A DNA stretch of 28,122 bases from the NCBI GenBank assembly GCA_937919015.1, contig CALFPN010000011.1, positions 1 to 28,122 on the forward strand. The letters are read 5' to 3'. Shown here piece after piece: positions 16,182-23,636 of this stretch. A model generated the notes under the pieces. That model was given only the letters and a program-made list of their open reading frames with translations. It had not been told where the DNA came from and did not search any database. The stretch is from an uncultured Clostridia bacterium. Lineage in GTDB: Bacteria; Bacillota; Clostridia; Lachnospirales; Anaerotignaceae. Positions within the stretch are counted from its first letter, which is position 1, and the number at the start of each line of letters is the position of its first letter. The translations under genes and the position numbers were made by a program.

Positions 16182-16915
16182 TCCGTCACTTCTTTCGTTG
16201 TTTCTGCAGAAATTTCTTTCGTTTCAACGGGTTTTGTTTCTTCTTTCTGTTCTGCTTTGGCTTTTTCCGCCTCAGACCGTTCCTTCTGTTTTTTCATGGT
16301 TTTGGGCTTCTGGTTCACACGGTTTGCCGCTTCCGCAATGCCGCGGGAAAGCATCAGCTCCACACCTTTCACGGCTTTGTCCATGCCTTCCTCCATGGCA
16401 GGCAGGTCATCTTCATTGAATTTGCCCAGAACATAATCCGCCAGATCCCAGCCGCTGGGCTTTTCGCCAATGCCCACCTTGATGCGGTAGAACTGGTCTG
16501 TCCCCATCTGGTCGATAATATTGCGGATACCATTGTGGCCACCATGGCTGCCCTTTTCTCGGATACGCACACTGCCGCAGGGCAGGCTGGTATCATCAAA
16601 AATAACAACAAATCTTTCCTGCGGAATTTTATAAAAGTTTACAATTTCACGCACACTTTCCCCACTGAGGTTCATGTATGTCTGCGGCTTTACCAGCAGT
16701 ACCCGCTTGTTGCGAATCATGCCATCGCCAACAAAAGCTTTATTTTTGAATTTGTCTACTTTGATATCATATTTTTCCGCCAGCTTGTCGATGACCTTGA
16801 ACCCAACATTATGCTTGGTTTCTTCGTACTGTCTGCCAGGGTTGCCCAGACCAACGATGCAGTAAAATTCCTGCCCCTTGGATTCCTGATTTCTGAATCT
16901 GTCAAAAAGCCCCAT
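16178..16915 (-). CDS. pth: Peptidyl-tRNA hydrolase with N- and C-terminal extensions
   Basis: Pth frees tRNA from peptidyl-tRNA that drops off ribosomes. The core (about 16-200) shows IVGLGNPG, the catalytic His in TKHNVGF, KPQTYMNLSG, FDDTSLPCG and GSHGGHNGIRNI with the tRNA-binding Asn. Usual bacterial Pth has about 185-195 residues; this one has 245. The first 15 residues (MGLFDRFRNQ and so on) and the last 45 or so, a Lys/Glu/Thr-rich tail ending KEVTE, are extra. The start is secure: AAGGAGG lies 7 bases upstream, and the extension is in frame with no better internal start. It is first in the operon with mfd and the PPIase gene. Confidence 0.95.
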   Translation of the reverse strand: MGLFDRFRNQESKGQEFYCIVGLGNPGRQYEETKHNVGFKVIDKLAEKYDIKVDKFKNKAFVGDGMIRNKRVLLVKPQTYMNLSGESVREIVNFYKIPQERFVVIFDDTSLPCGSVRIREKGSHGGHNGIRNIIDQMGTDQFYRIKVGIGEKPSGWDLADYVLGKFNEDDLPAMEEGMDKAVKGVELMLSRGIAEAANRVNQKPKTMKKQKERSEAEKAKAEQKEETKPVETKEISAETTKEVTE

Positions 16916-16940
16916 GTTTCTTCCTCCTTATCATAAACAC

Positions 16941-16980
16941 AACGAAAGGCTCTAATTTTTATCAATTAGAGCTGTTCGTT
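16941..16980 (-). other. Two-tier hairpin in the pth leader
   Basis: AACGAA/TTCGTT (6 bp) encloses a 2x2 internal loop and a 9-bp stem GCTCTAATT/AATTAGAGC with a 6-base loop. It lies in the roughly 85-base leader between the pth promoter and start. The T run expected of an attenuator is short. It may be an RNA processing or stability element, or a terminator for plus-strand transcripts. Confidence 0.5.
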
Positions 16981-17006
16981 CTATATTCTGTTCCTTTTTC
17001 GGAGAT

Positions 17007-17036
17007 ATTATAGCATAGAAAACACAAGAAATTCAA
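17007..17036 (-). promoter_or_regulatory. pth-mfd-PPIase operon promoter
   Basis: On the minus strand TTGAAT (17031-17036) is followed after 18 bases by a perfect TATAAT (17007-17012). Confidence 0.75.
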
Positions 17037-17048
17037 CCGCTGCGAAAA

Positions 17049-17095
17049 CCATTCACAAGCCTTACGGCTTATTCATGCATTTGCTACGCAAATCA
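17049..17095. repeat. Paired-hairpin intergenic repeat, copy 1
   Basis: Two small hairpins in a row, AAGCC-TTAC-GGCTT (17057-17070) and ATTTGC-TAC-GCAAAT (17079-17093), separated by ATTCATGC. A matching unit lies at 27118-27162. The strong hairpin at 17103-17149, which carries TTGCAAGCAAATT, completes a three-hairpin unit also seen in copy 2. The 323-base gap holding it has no gene that could be supported. Confidence 0.65.
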
Positions 17096-17102
17096 ATACC
17101 AC

Positions 17103-17149
17103 AAAATAAAAGCACAGAACCTTGCAAGCAAATTCTGTGCTTTTATTTT
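17103..17149. terminator. Strong bidirectional hairpin
   Basis: AAAATAAAAGCACAGAA (17103-17119) pairs with TTCTGTGCTTTTATTTT (17133-17149), a perfect 17-bp stem with a 13-base loop and T-rich flanks both ways. The gene it serves is unclear, because the dehydrogenase has its own terminator at 17178-17208 and pth starts beyond it. It may insulate the pth promoter from read-through. Confidence 0.75.
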
Positions 17150-17177
17150 ACGCTATCGGCTTTCTCCGCTATATTGC

Positions 17178-17208
17178 AAAAAAGGCGGATGTTTGCACAT
17201 CCGCCTTT
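17178..17208 (-). terminator. Terminator of the D-lactate dehydrogenase-type gene
   Basis: On the minus strand AAAGGCGGATGT pairs with ACATCCGCCTTT around a short loop, followed by six T. It starts about 30 bases past the stop codon. Confidence 0.92.
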
Positions 17209-17238
17209 GGAATCTAACTAATATGTAATCAGATTAGA

Positions 17239-18216
17239 TTATTTTACTTCGTTAACCAGTTCTGCACCTTCCAGGAATGCTTTTGCATTTTCCAGAGTGA
17301 TCAGAGCCATCTGTTCCAGAGCGTCAACTGTCAGGAATGCCTGATGACCAGACAGAACGAATTTAGGGTTAGCCAGCAGTCTTGCCAGTGTAGGATCTTT
17401 TTCTTTATCCATGCAGTTTTCGAAGAAGTATTCATGTTCTTTTTCGCAAACGTCAGCACCTACGCCACGGAATTTGCCTGCTTCCAGAGCATCTGCCAGA
17501 GCTTCGGAATCAACCAGACCACCACGAGCAACGTTGATGAAGATAACGCCATCTTTCATTTTGGAGATAGCTTCTGCATTGATCATGTGTCTTGTAGCGG
17601 GCATCAGAGGGCAGTGGATTGTGATAACATCGGACTTAGCATACAGTTCATCCAGTGTTACATATTCCAGACCCAAGTTAGGGTTAGGGAATGCATCGTA
17701 AGCGATGATATTCATGCCAAGGCCTTTCAGGATGTCGATCATGCACTGACCGATTTTACCTGTACCGATAACACCAGCTGTTTTGCCGTGCAGGCAGATA
17801 CCTGTCAGACCAGCGATATCGAAGTTGAATTTTGTTGTTCTGTCCCAACCCAGGTGTGTGTTTCTGTTGATTGTCATCAGCAGAGCAGCACCCTGTTCAG
17901 CAACGGACTGAGGGGAGTAAGCGGGTACGCGCAGTACGGGCAGACCGCATTCTTTTGCAGCTTCCAGATCTACGGAGTCGAAACCTGCACATCTCAGCAG
18001 CAGAACTTTGATACCCAGATCTTTCAGTTCTTTCACAACTTCTGCGGGCAGTTCGTCGTTAACGAAAGAGCATGTAGCGTCATGACCAGCAGCCAGATGA
18101 GCTGTTGCGGGTGTCAGTCTTTCGTTGAAGAATGTGATTTCATAGCCGTATTTTTCTGCCATAGGTTTGAAGCCGTCAACCCAGTAAGATTTTGTGTCAA
18201 AAAATGCAATTTTCAT
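17239..18216 (-). CDS. D-2-hydroxyacid dehydrogenase, D-lactate dehydrogenase type
   Basis: The enzyme reduces a 2-keto acid, probably pyruvate, to the D-hydroxy acid with NADH. Over 325 residues it shows the NAD-binding GTGKIG (151-156), an Asp at 173 favouring NADH over NADPH, and the catalytic triad Arg231 (NVARGGL), a Glu near 258-260 and His291. The SGHQAFLT context of His291 is typical of fermentative D-LDH (LdhA) and differs from phosphoglycerate dehydrogenases. AGGAGG lies 9 bases before the ATG. It is monocistronic behind a TTGACA promoter with a Rex-like operator, as expected for NADH-recycling fermentation. Codon use looks like that of a well-expressed gene. Related 2-hydroxyisocaproate or aryl-lactate dehydrogenases cannot be excluded. 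Confidence 0.88.
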   Translation of the reverse strand: MKIAFFDTKSYWVDGFKPMAEKYGYEITFFNERLTPATAHLAAGHDATCSFVNDELPAEVVKELKDLGIKVLLLRCAGFDSVDLEAAKECGLPVLRVPAYSPQSVAEQGAALLMTINRNTHLGWDRTTKFNFDIAGLTGICLHGKTAGVIGTGKIGQCMIDILKGLGMNIIAYDAFPNPNLGLEYVTLDELYAKSDVITIHCPLMPATRHMINAEAISKMKDGVIFINVARGGLVDSEALADALEAGKFRGVGADVCEKEHEYFFENCMDKEKDPTLARLLANPKFVLSGHQAFLTVDALEQMALITLENAKAFLEGAELVNEVK

Positions 18217-18311
18217 TTGTCTCTTCCTCCTAAGAAAATAAAAATTTTAATAATGGTGGGTAGTAAAATTTTTATAGCAAACGGAGCAAAACCCAGACTG
18301 CGTATGGGCAT
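18213..18311 (-). CDS. Small upstream ORF (32 aa), translationally coupled to the dehydrogenase
   Basis: In the dehydrogenase leader an ATG at 18311 follows GGAGG (18320-18324) with 8 bases of spacing. The frame runs 32 codons, begins MPIRSLGFAPFAIK and ends FLGGRDK. Its TGA overlaps the dehydrogenase ATG in ATGA. The middle and end are hydrophobic and Ile/Leu-rich (residues 12-27), so the peptide could enter the membrane. The dehydrogenase ribosome binding site lies inside its last codons, which would couple the two. It could be a true small protein, a leader peptide or a chance frame. No family is recognised. Confidence 0.4.
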   Translation of the reverse strand: MPIRSLGFAPFAIKILLPTIIKIFIFLGGRDK

Positions 18312-18329
18312 ATTTCCTGCCTCCGCTTG
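18278..18329 (-). promoter_or_regulatory. Leader stem that covers the small ORF ribosome binding site
   Basis: In the minus-strand transcript CAAGCGGAG (18321-18329) pairs with CTCCGTTTG (18278-18286), 9 bp with one G-U. CCCA/TGGG can pair inside the loop. The 5' arm includes most of the GGAGG of the upstream ORF, so folding should hide that start. Confidence 0.4.
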
Positions 18330-18344
18330 TTTTACTTTTAACAA
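18327..18344 (-). promoter_or_regulatory. Rex-like operator overlapping the dehydrogenase promoter
   Basis: TTGTTAAAAGTAAAACAA (minus strand) is an 18-base inverted repeat with TTGTT and AACAA arms. Clostridial Rex sites have the form TTGTTAA-N4-TTAACAA; this differs at two positions. It overlaps the last bases of the -10 and the presumed transcription start, a repressor position. Rex lets go when NADH rises, which would turn on lactate formation. Confidence 0.6.
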
Positions 18345-18371
18345 TATAATCTATTTCACCTGTTTTGTCAA
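18343..18371 (-). promoter_or_regulatory. Promoter of the D-lactate dehydrogenase-type gene
   Basis: On the minus strand a perfect TTGACA (18366-18371) is followed after 17 bases by TATATT (18343-18348). The leader would be about 120 bases long. The remaining stretch up to the prs terminator (18372-18516) shows nothing further that could be supported. Confidence 0.8.
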
Positions 18372-18516
18372 CCACATTACCAAAAAATTGTAAGTTTTGC
18401 CAAAGGCTTTTTTCCGCAGAAATCAAAAAAGCACCAGTTTCCAACTGGATTCCAACAGGGGTTTTTGGGCACTATTTTTTCTCTCCTCAGAATGAACGAT
18501 TTTTCAGTCTAAAGGC

Positions 18517-18547
18517 AAAAAAAGACCCACTCCTAAGAGTGGGTCTT
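18517..18547 (-). terminator. prs terminator
   Basis: AAGACCCACTC and GAGTGGGTCTT form an 11-bp stem with a 4-base loop, followed on the minus strand by a T run. It lies 21 bases past the prs stop. Confidence 0.93.
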
Positions 18548-18568
18548 GGCTTTTCTTCCAGATTTGGA

Positions 18569-19531
18569 TCAGTCAAACAGCTGAGAAATGGAAATACCTT
18601 TGTGGATGCAGTTGATTGCATCTGCAAACATATCTGCAACGGAAACCATTGTAATCTTGTCGATTTTCTTTTCTTCAGGCAGTTCGATGGTATCCAGAAC
18701 AAGCAGTTCTTTGATCGCGGAATTATTGATTCTTTCCAGCGCAGGGCCGCTCAAAACACCGTGTGTGCAGCAAGCATCAACTTCAACCGCACCTCTTTCT
18801 TTCAGTGCGTTTGCAGCGTTTGTGATAGTGCCTGCTGTATCGATCATATCGTCAACCAGAATTACTTTTTTGCCTTCGATATCACCGATGATGTTCATGA
18901 TTTCACTTACATTTGCTTTAGGTCTGCGTTTATCGATGATCGCAATAGGGATGTTCAGTTTTTCAGCAAATTTTCTTACTCTTGTTACGCTGCCCAGATC
19001 GGGAGAAACCGCAACAAAATCTCTTTCCAGTTCTTCGCCGTATTTGTTGATGTAGAACTGTGTCAGCAGAGGACTGCCAACCAGGTTGTCCACAGGAATA
19101 TCGAAGAAGCCCTGAATCTGTGCACAATGCAGATCCATTGTCAGCACACGGCTTGCACCTGCACTTGTCAGGATATTTGCAACCAGTTTTGCACTGATGG
19201 GATCTCTTGCTCTTGCTTTTCTGTCCTGACGCGCATAGCCATAGTAAGGCATAACTGCTGTGATTCTTGCTGCGGATGCACGTTTCATTGCATCGATCAT
19301 GATCAAGAGTTCCATCAGGTTATCATTTACAGGATAAGATGTGGACTGAATGATAAATACGTCCGCACCACGGATTGTTTCATTGATCTTTACGGAAATT
19401 TCGCCATCGCTGAATTTTTCTACTTCGCAATCGCCCAGTTTCAGGCCCAATTTGCTTGCGATGGATTCTGCCAGCTCTTTGTTGGAATTGCAGGCAAAAA
19501 CTTTGATGTTGCTAATGCCGGAATTAAGCAT
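18569..19531 (-). CDS. prs: Ribose-phosphate pyrophosphokinase
   Basis: Makes PRPP from ribose 5-phosphate and ATP for purine, pyrimidine, histidine, tryptophan and NAD synthesis. At 320 residues it is a standard class I enzyme. Landmarks are FSDGEISVKI, the flexible loop YYGYARQDRKARARDPI (about 95-111), DLHCAQIQGFFD for metal binding, DKRRP and the PRPP loop VILVDDMIDTAGT (about 221-233). The ATG follows a G-rich site (AGGGGGA) with about 9 bases of spacing. In many Firmicutes glmU and prs are neighbours, as here with glmU 114 bases upstream. prs has its own promoter in the gap. Confidence 0.98.
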   Translation of the reverse strand: MLNSGISNIKVFACNSNKELAESIASKLGLKLGDCEVEKFSDGEISVKINETIRGADVFIIQSTSYPVNDNLMELLIMIDAMKRASAARITAVMPYYGYARQDRKARARDPISAKLVANILTSAGASRVLTMDLHCAQIQGFFDIPVDNLVGSPLLTQFYINKYGEELERDFVAVSPDLGSVTRVRKFAEKLNIPIAIIDKRRPKANVSEIMNIIGDIEGKKVILVDDMIDTAGTITNAANALKERGAVEVDACCTHGVLSGPALERINNSAIKELLVLDTIELPEEKKIDKITMVSVADMFADAINCIHKGISISQLFD

Positions 19532-19585
19532 GTGTTTGTCCCCCTATAAAAATATCTTTTAGGTAATATAAGCCCATACAATATT

Positions 19586-19614
19586 ATGTTACACCGAAAA
19601 GCCGAGAAATTCAA
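19586..19614 (-). promoter_or_regulatory. prs promoter
   Basis: On the minus strand TTGAAT (19609-19614) and TAACAT (19586-19591) are 17 bases apart, in the glmU-prs gap. No hairpin terminator for glmU was found there, so read-through is likely too. Confidence 0.6.
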
Positions 19615-19645
19615 CCAAATTTCGACATTTTTTTCAGATTCGTGA

Positions 19646-21010
19646 TTATTTTCTCTTTTCTACCCAGCCTTCAATGATCTGCTGTCTTGCTCTTGCTACT
19701 GCCAGCACATCTTCGGGAACATCTCTTGTAATCGTAGAACCGGCTGCAATATAGGAACCTTTTTTCACTGTTACAGGGGCAACCAGATTTGCGTTACAGC
19801 CAACAAAAACGCCGTCTTCCACTACAGTACGGTGTTTTTTCTTACCGTCATAGTTTACCATAATGCTGCCACAGCCAAAATTGATCTTTTCGCCGGCATC
19901 TGTATCGCCAACATAAGCCAGATGAGGGATCTTTGTACCATTCCCCACATTGGAATTTTTCACTTCAACGAAGTCGCCCACTTTCACTTTGTTGCCGATG
20001 TGGCAGTTGGGGCGGATATAGGCATAGGGGCCTACTGTTGTTTCATTGCCGATTTCAGATTCAATAGCTGTGGAATTCTGGAATTTCACACCGTTGCCCA
20101 GCTTCATATCTGTCAGTCTGGAGTTGGGGCCGATTTCGCAATCCTCACCGATCACTGTATTCCCTTCGATGACACAGCCGGGCAGGATCACCGTATCGCT
20201 GCCGATGACAACATCACTGCCGATGTATGTGTTTTCAGGGTCCACCAGAGTAACACCGTTTTCCATGTGTTTGCGGTTGATGCGGTTTTTCATGATCTGC
20301 GCCGCTTCTGCCAGCTGCACACGGCTGTTTACGCCAAAGAATTCATCTGCATCCTTCGCCACAACGGCTTCCACCTTGCCACCCGCCTTCAGGATCAGCT
20401 CCAGACAATCTGTCAGGTAGTATTCCCCCTGAGCATTGTTGTTATTCAGCTTGCCCAGAGACTCCTTCAATGCTTTTCCGTTGAAAATATAAATGCCTGT
20501 GTTGATCTCGTTGATGAGTTTTTCTGTTTCGGAAGCATCCTTGTGTTCCACGATACGCAGGAATGCACCGTGGTCATCACGCATGATTCTGCCGTAGCCT
20601 GTAGGGTCTGCCACTTTAGAAGAAACAACCGTTACACCATATTCTTCAGAACGGTGTACTTCCACCAGCTTCGCCAGTGTTTCGCCTGTAATCAGGGGTG
20701 TGTCTCCGTAGAGGATCATCATATCACTGTTTTCATCGATAAAATCACCGGCCATCATCACTGCATGACCTGTGCCCTTCTGCTCTGCCTGCAGGGCATA
20801 GGAAACGCCTTCGGATTTGATGCCTTCTTTTACCATTTCTGCTTTATGACCAACCACAACACATACTTCTTCTGCGCCGCAGCCCTTTGCAGTTTCAATC
20901 ACATAGTCCACCATACTTTTATTCAAGATTTCATGGAGTACTTTCGGTTTTTTGGATTTCATACGGGAACCTTCCCCGGCTGCCAGAATGACTGCTTTCA
21001 GATTTTTCAT
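19646..21010 (-). CDS. glmU: Bifunctional UDP-GlcNAc pyrophosphorylase / glucosamine-1-phosphate N-acetyltransferase
   Basis: Acetylates glucosamine 1-phosphate and couples it to UTP, giving UDP-GlcNAc for peptidoglycan. The 454 residues match the family. The N-terminal uridyltransferase (1-230) starts with LAAGEGSRMKSKKPKVLHE and has YGDTPLI near 100 and GEYYLTD near 195. The C-terminal left-handed beta helix (about 252-454) is built from hexapeptides and includes PHLAYVGD, with the catalytic His, and NYDGKKKHRT. GGAGG lies 7 bases before the ATG. Its product feeds MurA, also in this window, and after MurB the product reaches MurC. Confidence 0.98.
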   Translation of the reverse strand: MKNLKAVILAAGEGSRMKSKKPKVLHEILNKSMVDYVIETAKGCGAEEVCVVVGHKAEMVKEGIKSEGVSYALQAEQKGTGHAVMMAGDFIDENSDMMILYGDTPLITGETLAKLVEVHRSEEYGVTVVSSKVADPTGYGRIMRDDHGAFLRIVEHKDASETEKLINEINTGIYIFNGKALKESLGKLNNNNAQGEYYLTDCLELILKAGGKVEAVVAKDADEFFGVNSRVQLAEAAQIMKNRINRKHMENGVTLVDPENTYIGSDVVIGSDTVILPGCVIEGNTVIGEDCEIGPNSRLTDMKLGNGVKFQNSTAIESEIGNETTVGPYAYIRPNCHIGNKVKVGDFVEVKNSNVGNGTKIPHLAYVGDTDAGEKINFGCGSIMVNYDGKKKHRTVVEDGVFVGCNANLVAPVTVKKGSYIAAGSTITRDVPEDVLAVARARQQIIEGWVEKRK

Positions 21011-21072
21011 ATATTTTCCTCCTCCGCCAAGTAATGACGTGAATATTCAAAAAATGTATACACAACTTTTTA

Positions 21073-21101
21073 AGTATCTCATTTTTCCCAATAAAATTCA
21101 A
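21073..21101 (-). promoter_or_regulatory. glmU promoter
   Basis: On the minus strand TTGAAT (21096-21101) and GATACT (21073-21078) are 17 bases apart, about 60 bases before the glmU start. The -10 is weak in its first base. Confidence 0.55.
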
Positions 21102-21134
21102 TATGCTCTTTTACCAAAAAACCTTATAAAACAA

Positions 21135-21167
21135 AGAAAAGTCTTAGACCTTTCGGTCTAAGACTTT
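21135..21167 (-). terminator. glgC-glgD operon terminator
   Basis: AAAGTCTTAGACC and GGTCTAAGACTTT form a perfect 13-bp stem closed by GAAA on the minus strand, with a T-rich 3' side. It lies 11 bases past the glgD stop. Confidence 0.92.
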
Positions 21168-21177
21168 CTGATTTTCC

Positions 21178-22296
21178 TTACAGAACGGTATCTTTTTTGA
21201 TCACAGCAGGTTCTTTCGCAGATGCGCCAATCACCTTCTGCCCTTCAGACACAACAACATGTTTATCCAAAATCGCATTTTCAACAACGCAGTTTTCGCC
21301 GATCTGGCAGCCTTCCATCAGGATGGAGTTTTTCACCACGGCACCTTTGCCCACACGAACCTTACGGAATACAACACAGTGTTCCACTTTGCCATCAAAA
21401 ATAGAGCCGCTGCCCACGATGGAGTCTGTTACTTCTGCACCTTTGTTATATTTTGCAGCAGGTTCATCCTTGGGTTTTGTTGCAATGTAAGGATATTCGC
21501 TTACAAAATGATCTCTTACTTCCTTGTTCAGAAAATCCATATTTGCCGCAAAATAAGCTTCAATGCCGGCACCAACGGATGTCCAGTAGCCATTGTATTC
21601 AAAACCGTAAATTTTCAGTGTGTTGATAAAACGGATGATAATATCCTTAACCAGATCATATCTGCCTTCGGGAATCGCCTGTTCCAGCAGATCGATCAGC
21701 AGTGTTCTGGAAATCACATAGATCCCCAAAGAAGCTGTATTCGCCTTAGGCTGTGCAGGTTTTTCTTCAAAGCCTACCAGCTTGTTTTCTGCATCCAGTT
21801 CCAGAATACCGAATTTGGTCAGGTCTTTGCCCTCCATTTTCTGATATACCACTGTGATATCCGCACCTTTTTCCACATGCTGTTTGATCACTTTCTTATA
21901 ATCCATTTTATAAATGGAGTCACCGGATGTGATCACAACATAATCTTCATTGCTGCGTTTCAAGTATGCCATATTCTGATAAATGGAGTCCGCCGTGCCA
22001 CGGAACCATGTGGAACCTTCCTTGCTTGTATAAGGTGTGAATACAAACAGACCACCCTGCTTTCTACCGAAGTCCCACCATTTGGAAGACATCAGATGGT
22101 CTCTCAGGGAACGGGAGTTGTACTGTGTCAGTACAGCCACCTTGCCAACACCGCTGCTGGACATATTGCTCAATGTAAAGTCAATGGCACGGTAACAGCT
22201 GCCAACGGGCAAAGCCGCCGCTGCTCTGTGGTCAGTCAGGACACCCAGTCTGCCGTCATTATTACCGCCTGCCAGAATAATACCGATTGCTTTCAT
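21178..22296 (-). CDS. glgD: Glucose-1-phosphate adenylyltransferase subunit GlgD
   Basis: Partner subunit that raises the activity of GlgC in Firmicutes. The 372-residue protein keeps the nucleotidyltransferase fold (1-250) and a C-terminal beta helix (about 280-365), but the active site is degenerate. The glycine loop reads LAGGNNDGRLG, the Lys of the catalytic KPAV segment is replaced (RAAAALPVG), and the substrate loop is SGDSIYKMDY where GlgC has SGDHIYKMDY. The ribosome binding site GGGAGG overlaps the end of glgC, and only 3 bases separate the two genes. It is therefore regulatory in all likelihood. Confidence 0.95.
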   Translation of the reverse strand: MKAIGIILAGGNNDGRLGVLTDHRAAAALPVGSCYRAIDFTLSNMSSSGVGKVAVLTQYNSRSLRDHLMSSKWWDFGRKQGGLFVFTPYTSKEGSTWFRGTADSIYQNMAYLKRSNEDYVVITSGDSIYKMDYKKVIKQHVEKGADITVVYQKMEGKDLTKFGILELDAENKLVGFEEKPAQPKANTASLGIYVISRTLLIDLLEQAIPEGRYDLVKDIIIRFINTLKIYGFEYNGYWTSVGAGIEAYFAANMDFLNKEVRDHFVSEYPYIATKPKDEPAAKYNKGAEVTDSIVGSGSIFDGKVEHCVVFRKVRVGKGAVVKNSILMEGCQIGENCVVENAILDKHVVVSEGQKVIGASAKEPAVIKKDTVL

Positions 22297-22299
22297 CCC

Positions 22300-23571
22300 T
22301 TACACCTCCCTCATCACAGATTTACCGCTTTCCAGTCTGCCGTCGGGATAGTCCGCAGCGACTGTTGCACCGGAAATGACACAGTTTTTGCCCAACACAA
22401 CATCATCGGGAACAACACTATTCATACCCAGAACGGTAATCCCTGTGTTATAGATCGCAGGCTTCAGTTCATTGGCAACGTCTTCGCCAACGCCCATCTG
22501 CACGTTTTTGCCGATCTTGCATTTTTCATCGATGACACATTTGTCAACCAGGCTGTTTTCGCCTACAACTGTGCCGGCCATGATAATGGAATCTTTTACC
22601 ACCGCGCCTTTTTCAACGATTACGCCGGGGCCCAGAATGGAACGATACACTTCGCCGTAAACTTCGCAGCCATCAGACAGCAAAGCTTCTTCTGCCTTCG
22701 CGCCGGGAGCTGTGTACTGAGGAGGCTGATGATCGCTGTTGGTATAAATTTTCCAGAAATCTTCATACAGGTTGAATTCAGGTAATGTACGGATCAGATC
22801 CATGTTGGATTCCCAATAGGACTGGATGGTACCAACGTCTTTCCAGTAACCCTGGAATCTCCATGCATACATGGGCTGACCTTCTTCCAACATTTTTGGA
22901 ATGATATGTTTGCCGAAGTCACTGTCGGGATGGATGGAATTATCCTCGATCAGGGCTTCCCGCAGTCTGTCCCATGTGAAGATATAAATCCCCATGGAAG
23001 CCAGATTGCTTTTGGGTTGTGCAGGTTTTTCTTCAAATTCATAGATTTTGTCGCCTGCTTCTGTGTTCATGATTCCGAATCGGCTGGCTTCGTCCATAGG
23101 AACTTCCATAACAGCGATAGTCGCTGCTGCGCCGTTTTCCTTATGGCAGCGAAGCATTTCGGAATAGTCCATCTTATAGATGTGGTCACCGGACAGAACT
23201 AACACATATTCCGGATCATAACTGTCGATAAAATCGATGTTCTGATAAATGGCATTGGCTGTACCATTAAACCATTCACCGGAATCACCGACTTTTACAT
23301 GTGGCGCAAGAATCGTTACACCGCCGTTTTTCTTATCCAGATCCCAAGGAATACCGATACCGATATGCTGGTTCAGACGCAGAGGCTGATACTGTGTCAG
23401 TACGCCAACTGTGTCAACACCGGAATTGATACAGTTGCTCAAAGGGAAATCGATAATTCGATACCGTCCGCCATAAGCAACTGCAGGCTTTGCTACTTTT
23501 CTTGTCAGCACCCCTAAACGGCTGCCTTGACCCCCCGCCAGTAACATTGCAATCATTTCTTTTTTACGCAT
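22300..23571 (-). CDS. glgC: Glucose-1-phosphate adenylyltransferase, catalytic subunit
   Basis: Makes ADP-glucose, the committed step of glycogen synthesis. The 423 residues contain LAGGQGSRLGVLT, KVAKPAVAYGGRYRIIDF, the catalytic loop SGDHIYKMDY (about 131-140), FEEKPAQPKS and a C-terminal beta helix (about 300-400). The ATG has a poor ribosome binding site (GTGGGGTG); no better internal start exists because the nucleotide-binding loop begins by residue 12. It is first in a two-gene operon with glgD. No glycogen synthase or branching enzyme lies in the window. Confidence 0.97.
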   Translation of the reverse strand: MRKKEMIAMLLAGGQGSRLGVLTRKVAKPAVAYGGRYRIIDFPLSNCINSGVDTVGVLTQYQPLRLNQHIGIGIPWDLDKKNGGVTILAPHVKVGDSGEWFNGTANAIYQNIDFIDSYDPEYVLVLSGDHIYKMDYSEMLRCHKENGAAATIAVMEVPMDEASRFGIMNTEAGDKIYEFEEKPAQPKSNLASMGIYIFTWDRLREALIEDNSIHPDSDFGKHIIPKMLEEGQPMYAWRFQGYWKDVGTIQSYWESNMDLIRTLPEFNLYEDFWKIYTNSDHQPPQYTAPGAKAEEALLSDGCEVYGEVYRSILGPGVIVEKGAVVKDSIIMAGTVVGENSLVDKCVIDEKCKIGKNVQMGVGEDVANELKPAIYNTGITVLGMNSVVPDDVVLGKNCVISGATVAADYPDGRLESGKSVMREV

Positions 23572-23636
23572 ATTGCCAACACCCCACTCTTTTCAGGTTG
23601 TATATATATACCAAAGTACGACACTTCGATGTATTT

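Noticed and set aside
16916..17238. A small RNA or tRNA gene in the pth-dehydrogenase gap
   Set aside because: No tRNA fold or CCA end was seen. The pairing regions are explained by a leader hairpin, terminators and a repeat.
18213..18340. Known riboswitch or T-box in the dehydrogenase leader
   Set aside because: The leader is only about 120 bases, has no recognised aptamer or T-box motif and no terminator ahead of the gene.
21259..22785. 508-codon open frame on the plus strand across glgD and glgC
   Set aside because: It spans the junction of two certain genes in reverse and has the same His/Phe/Cys-rich composition as other antisense frames.
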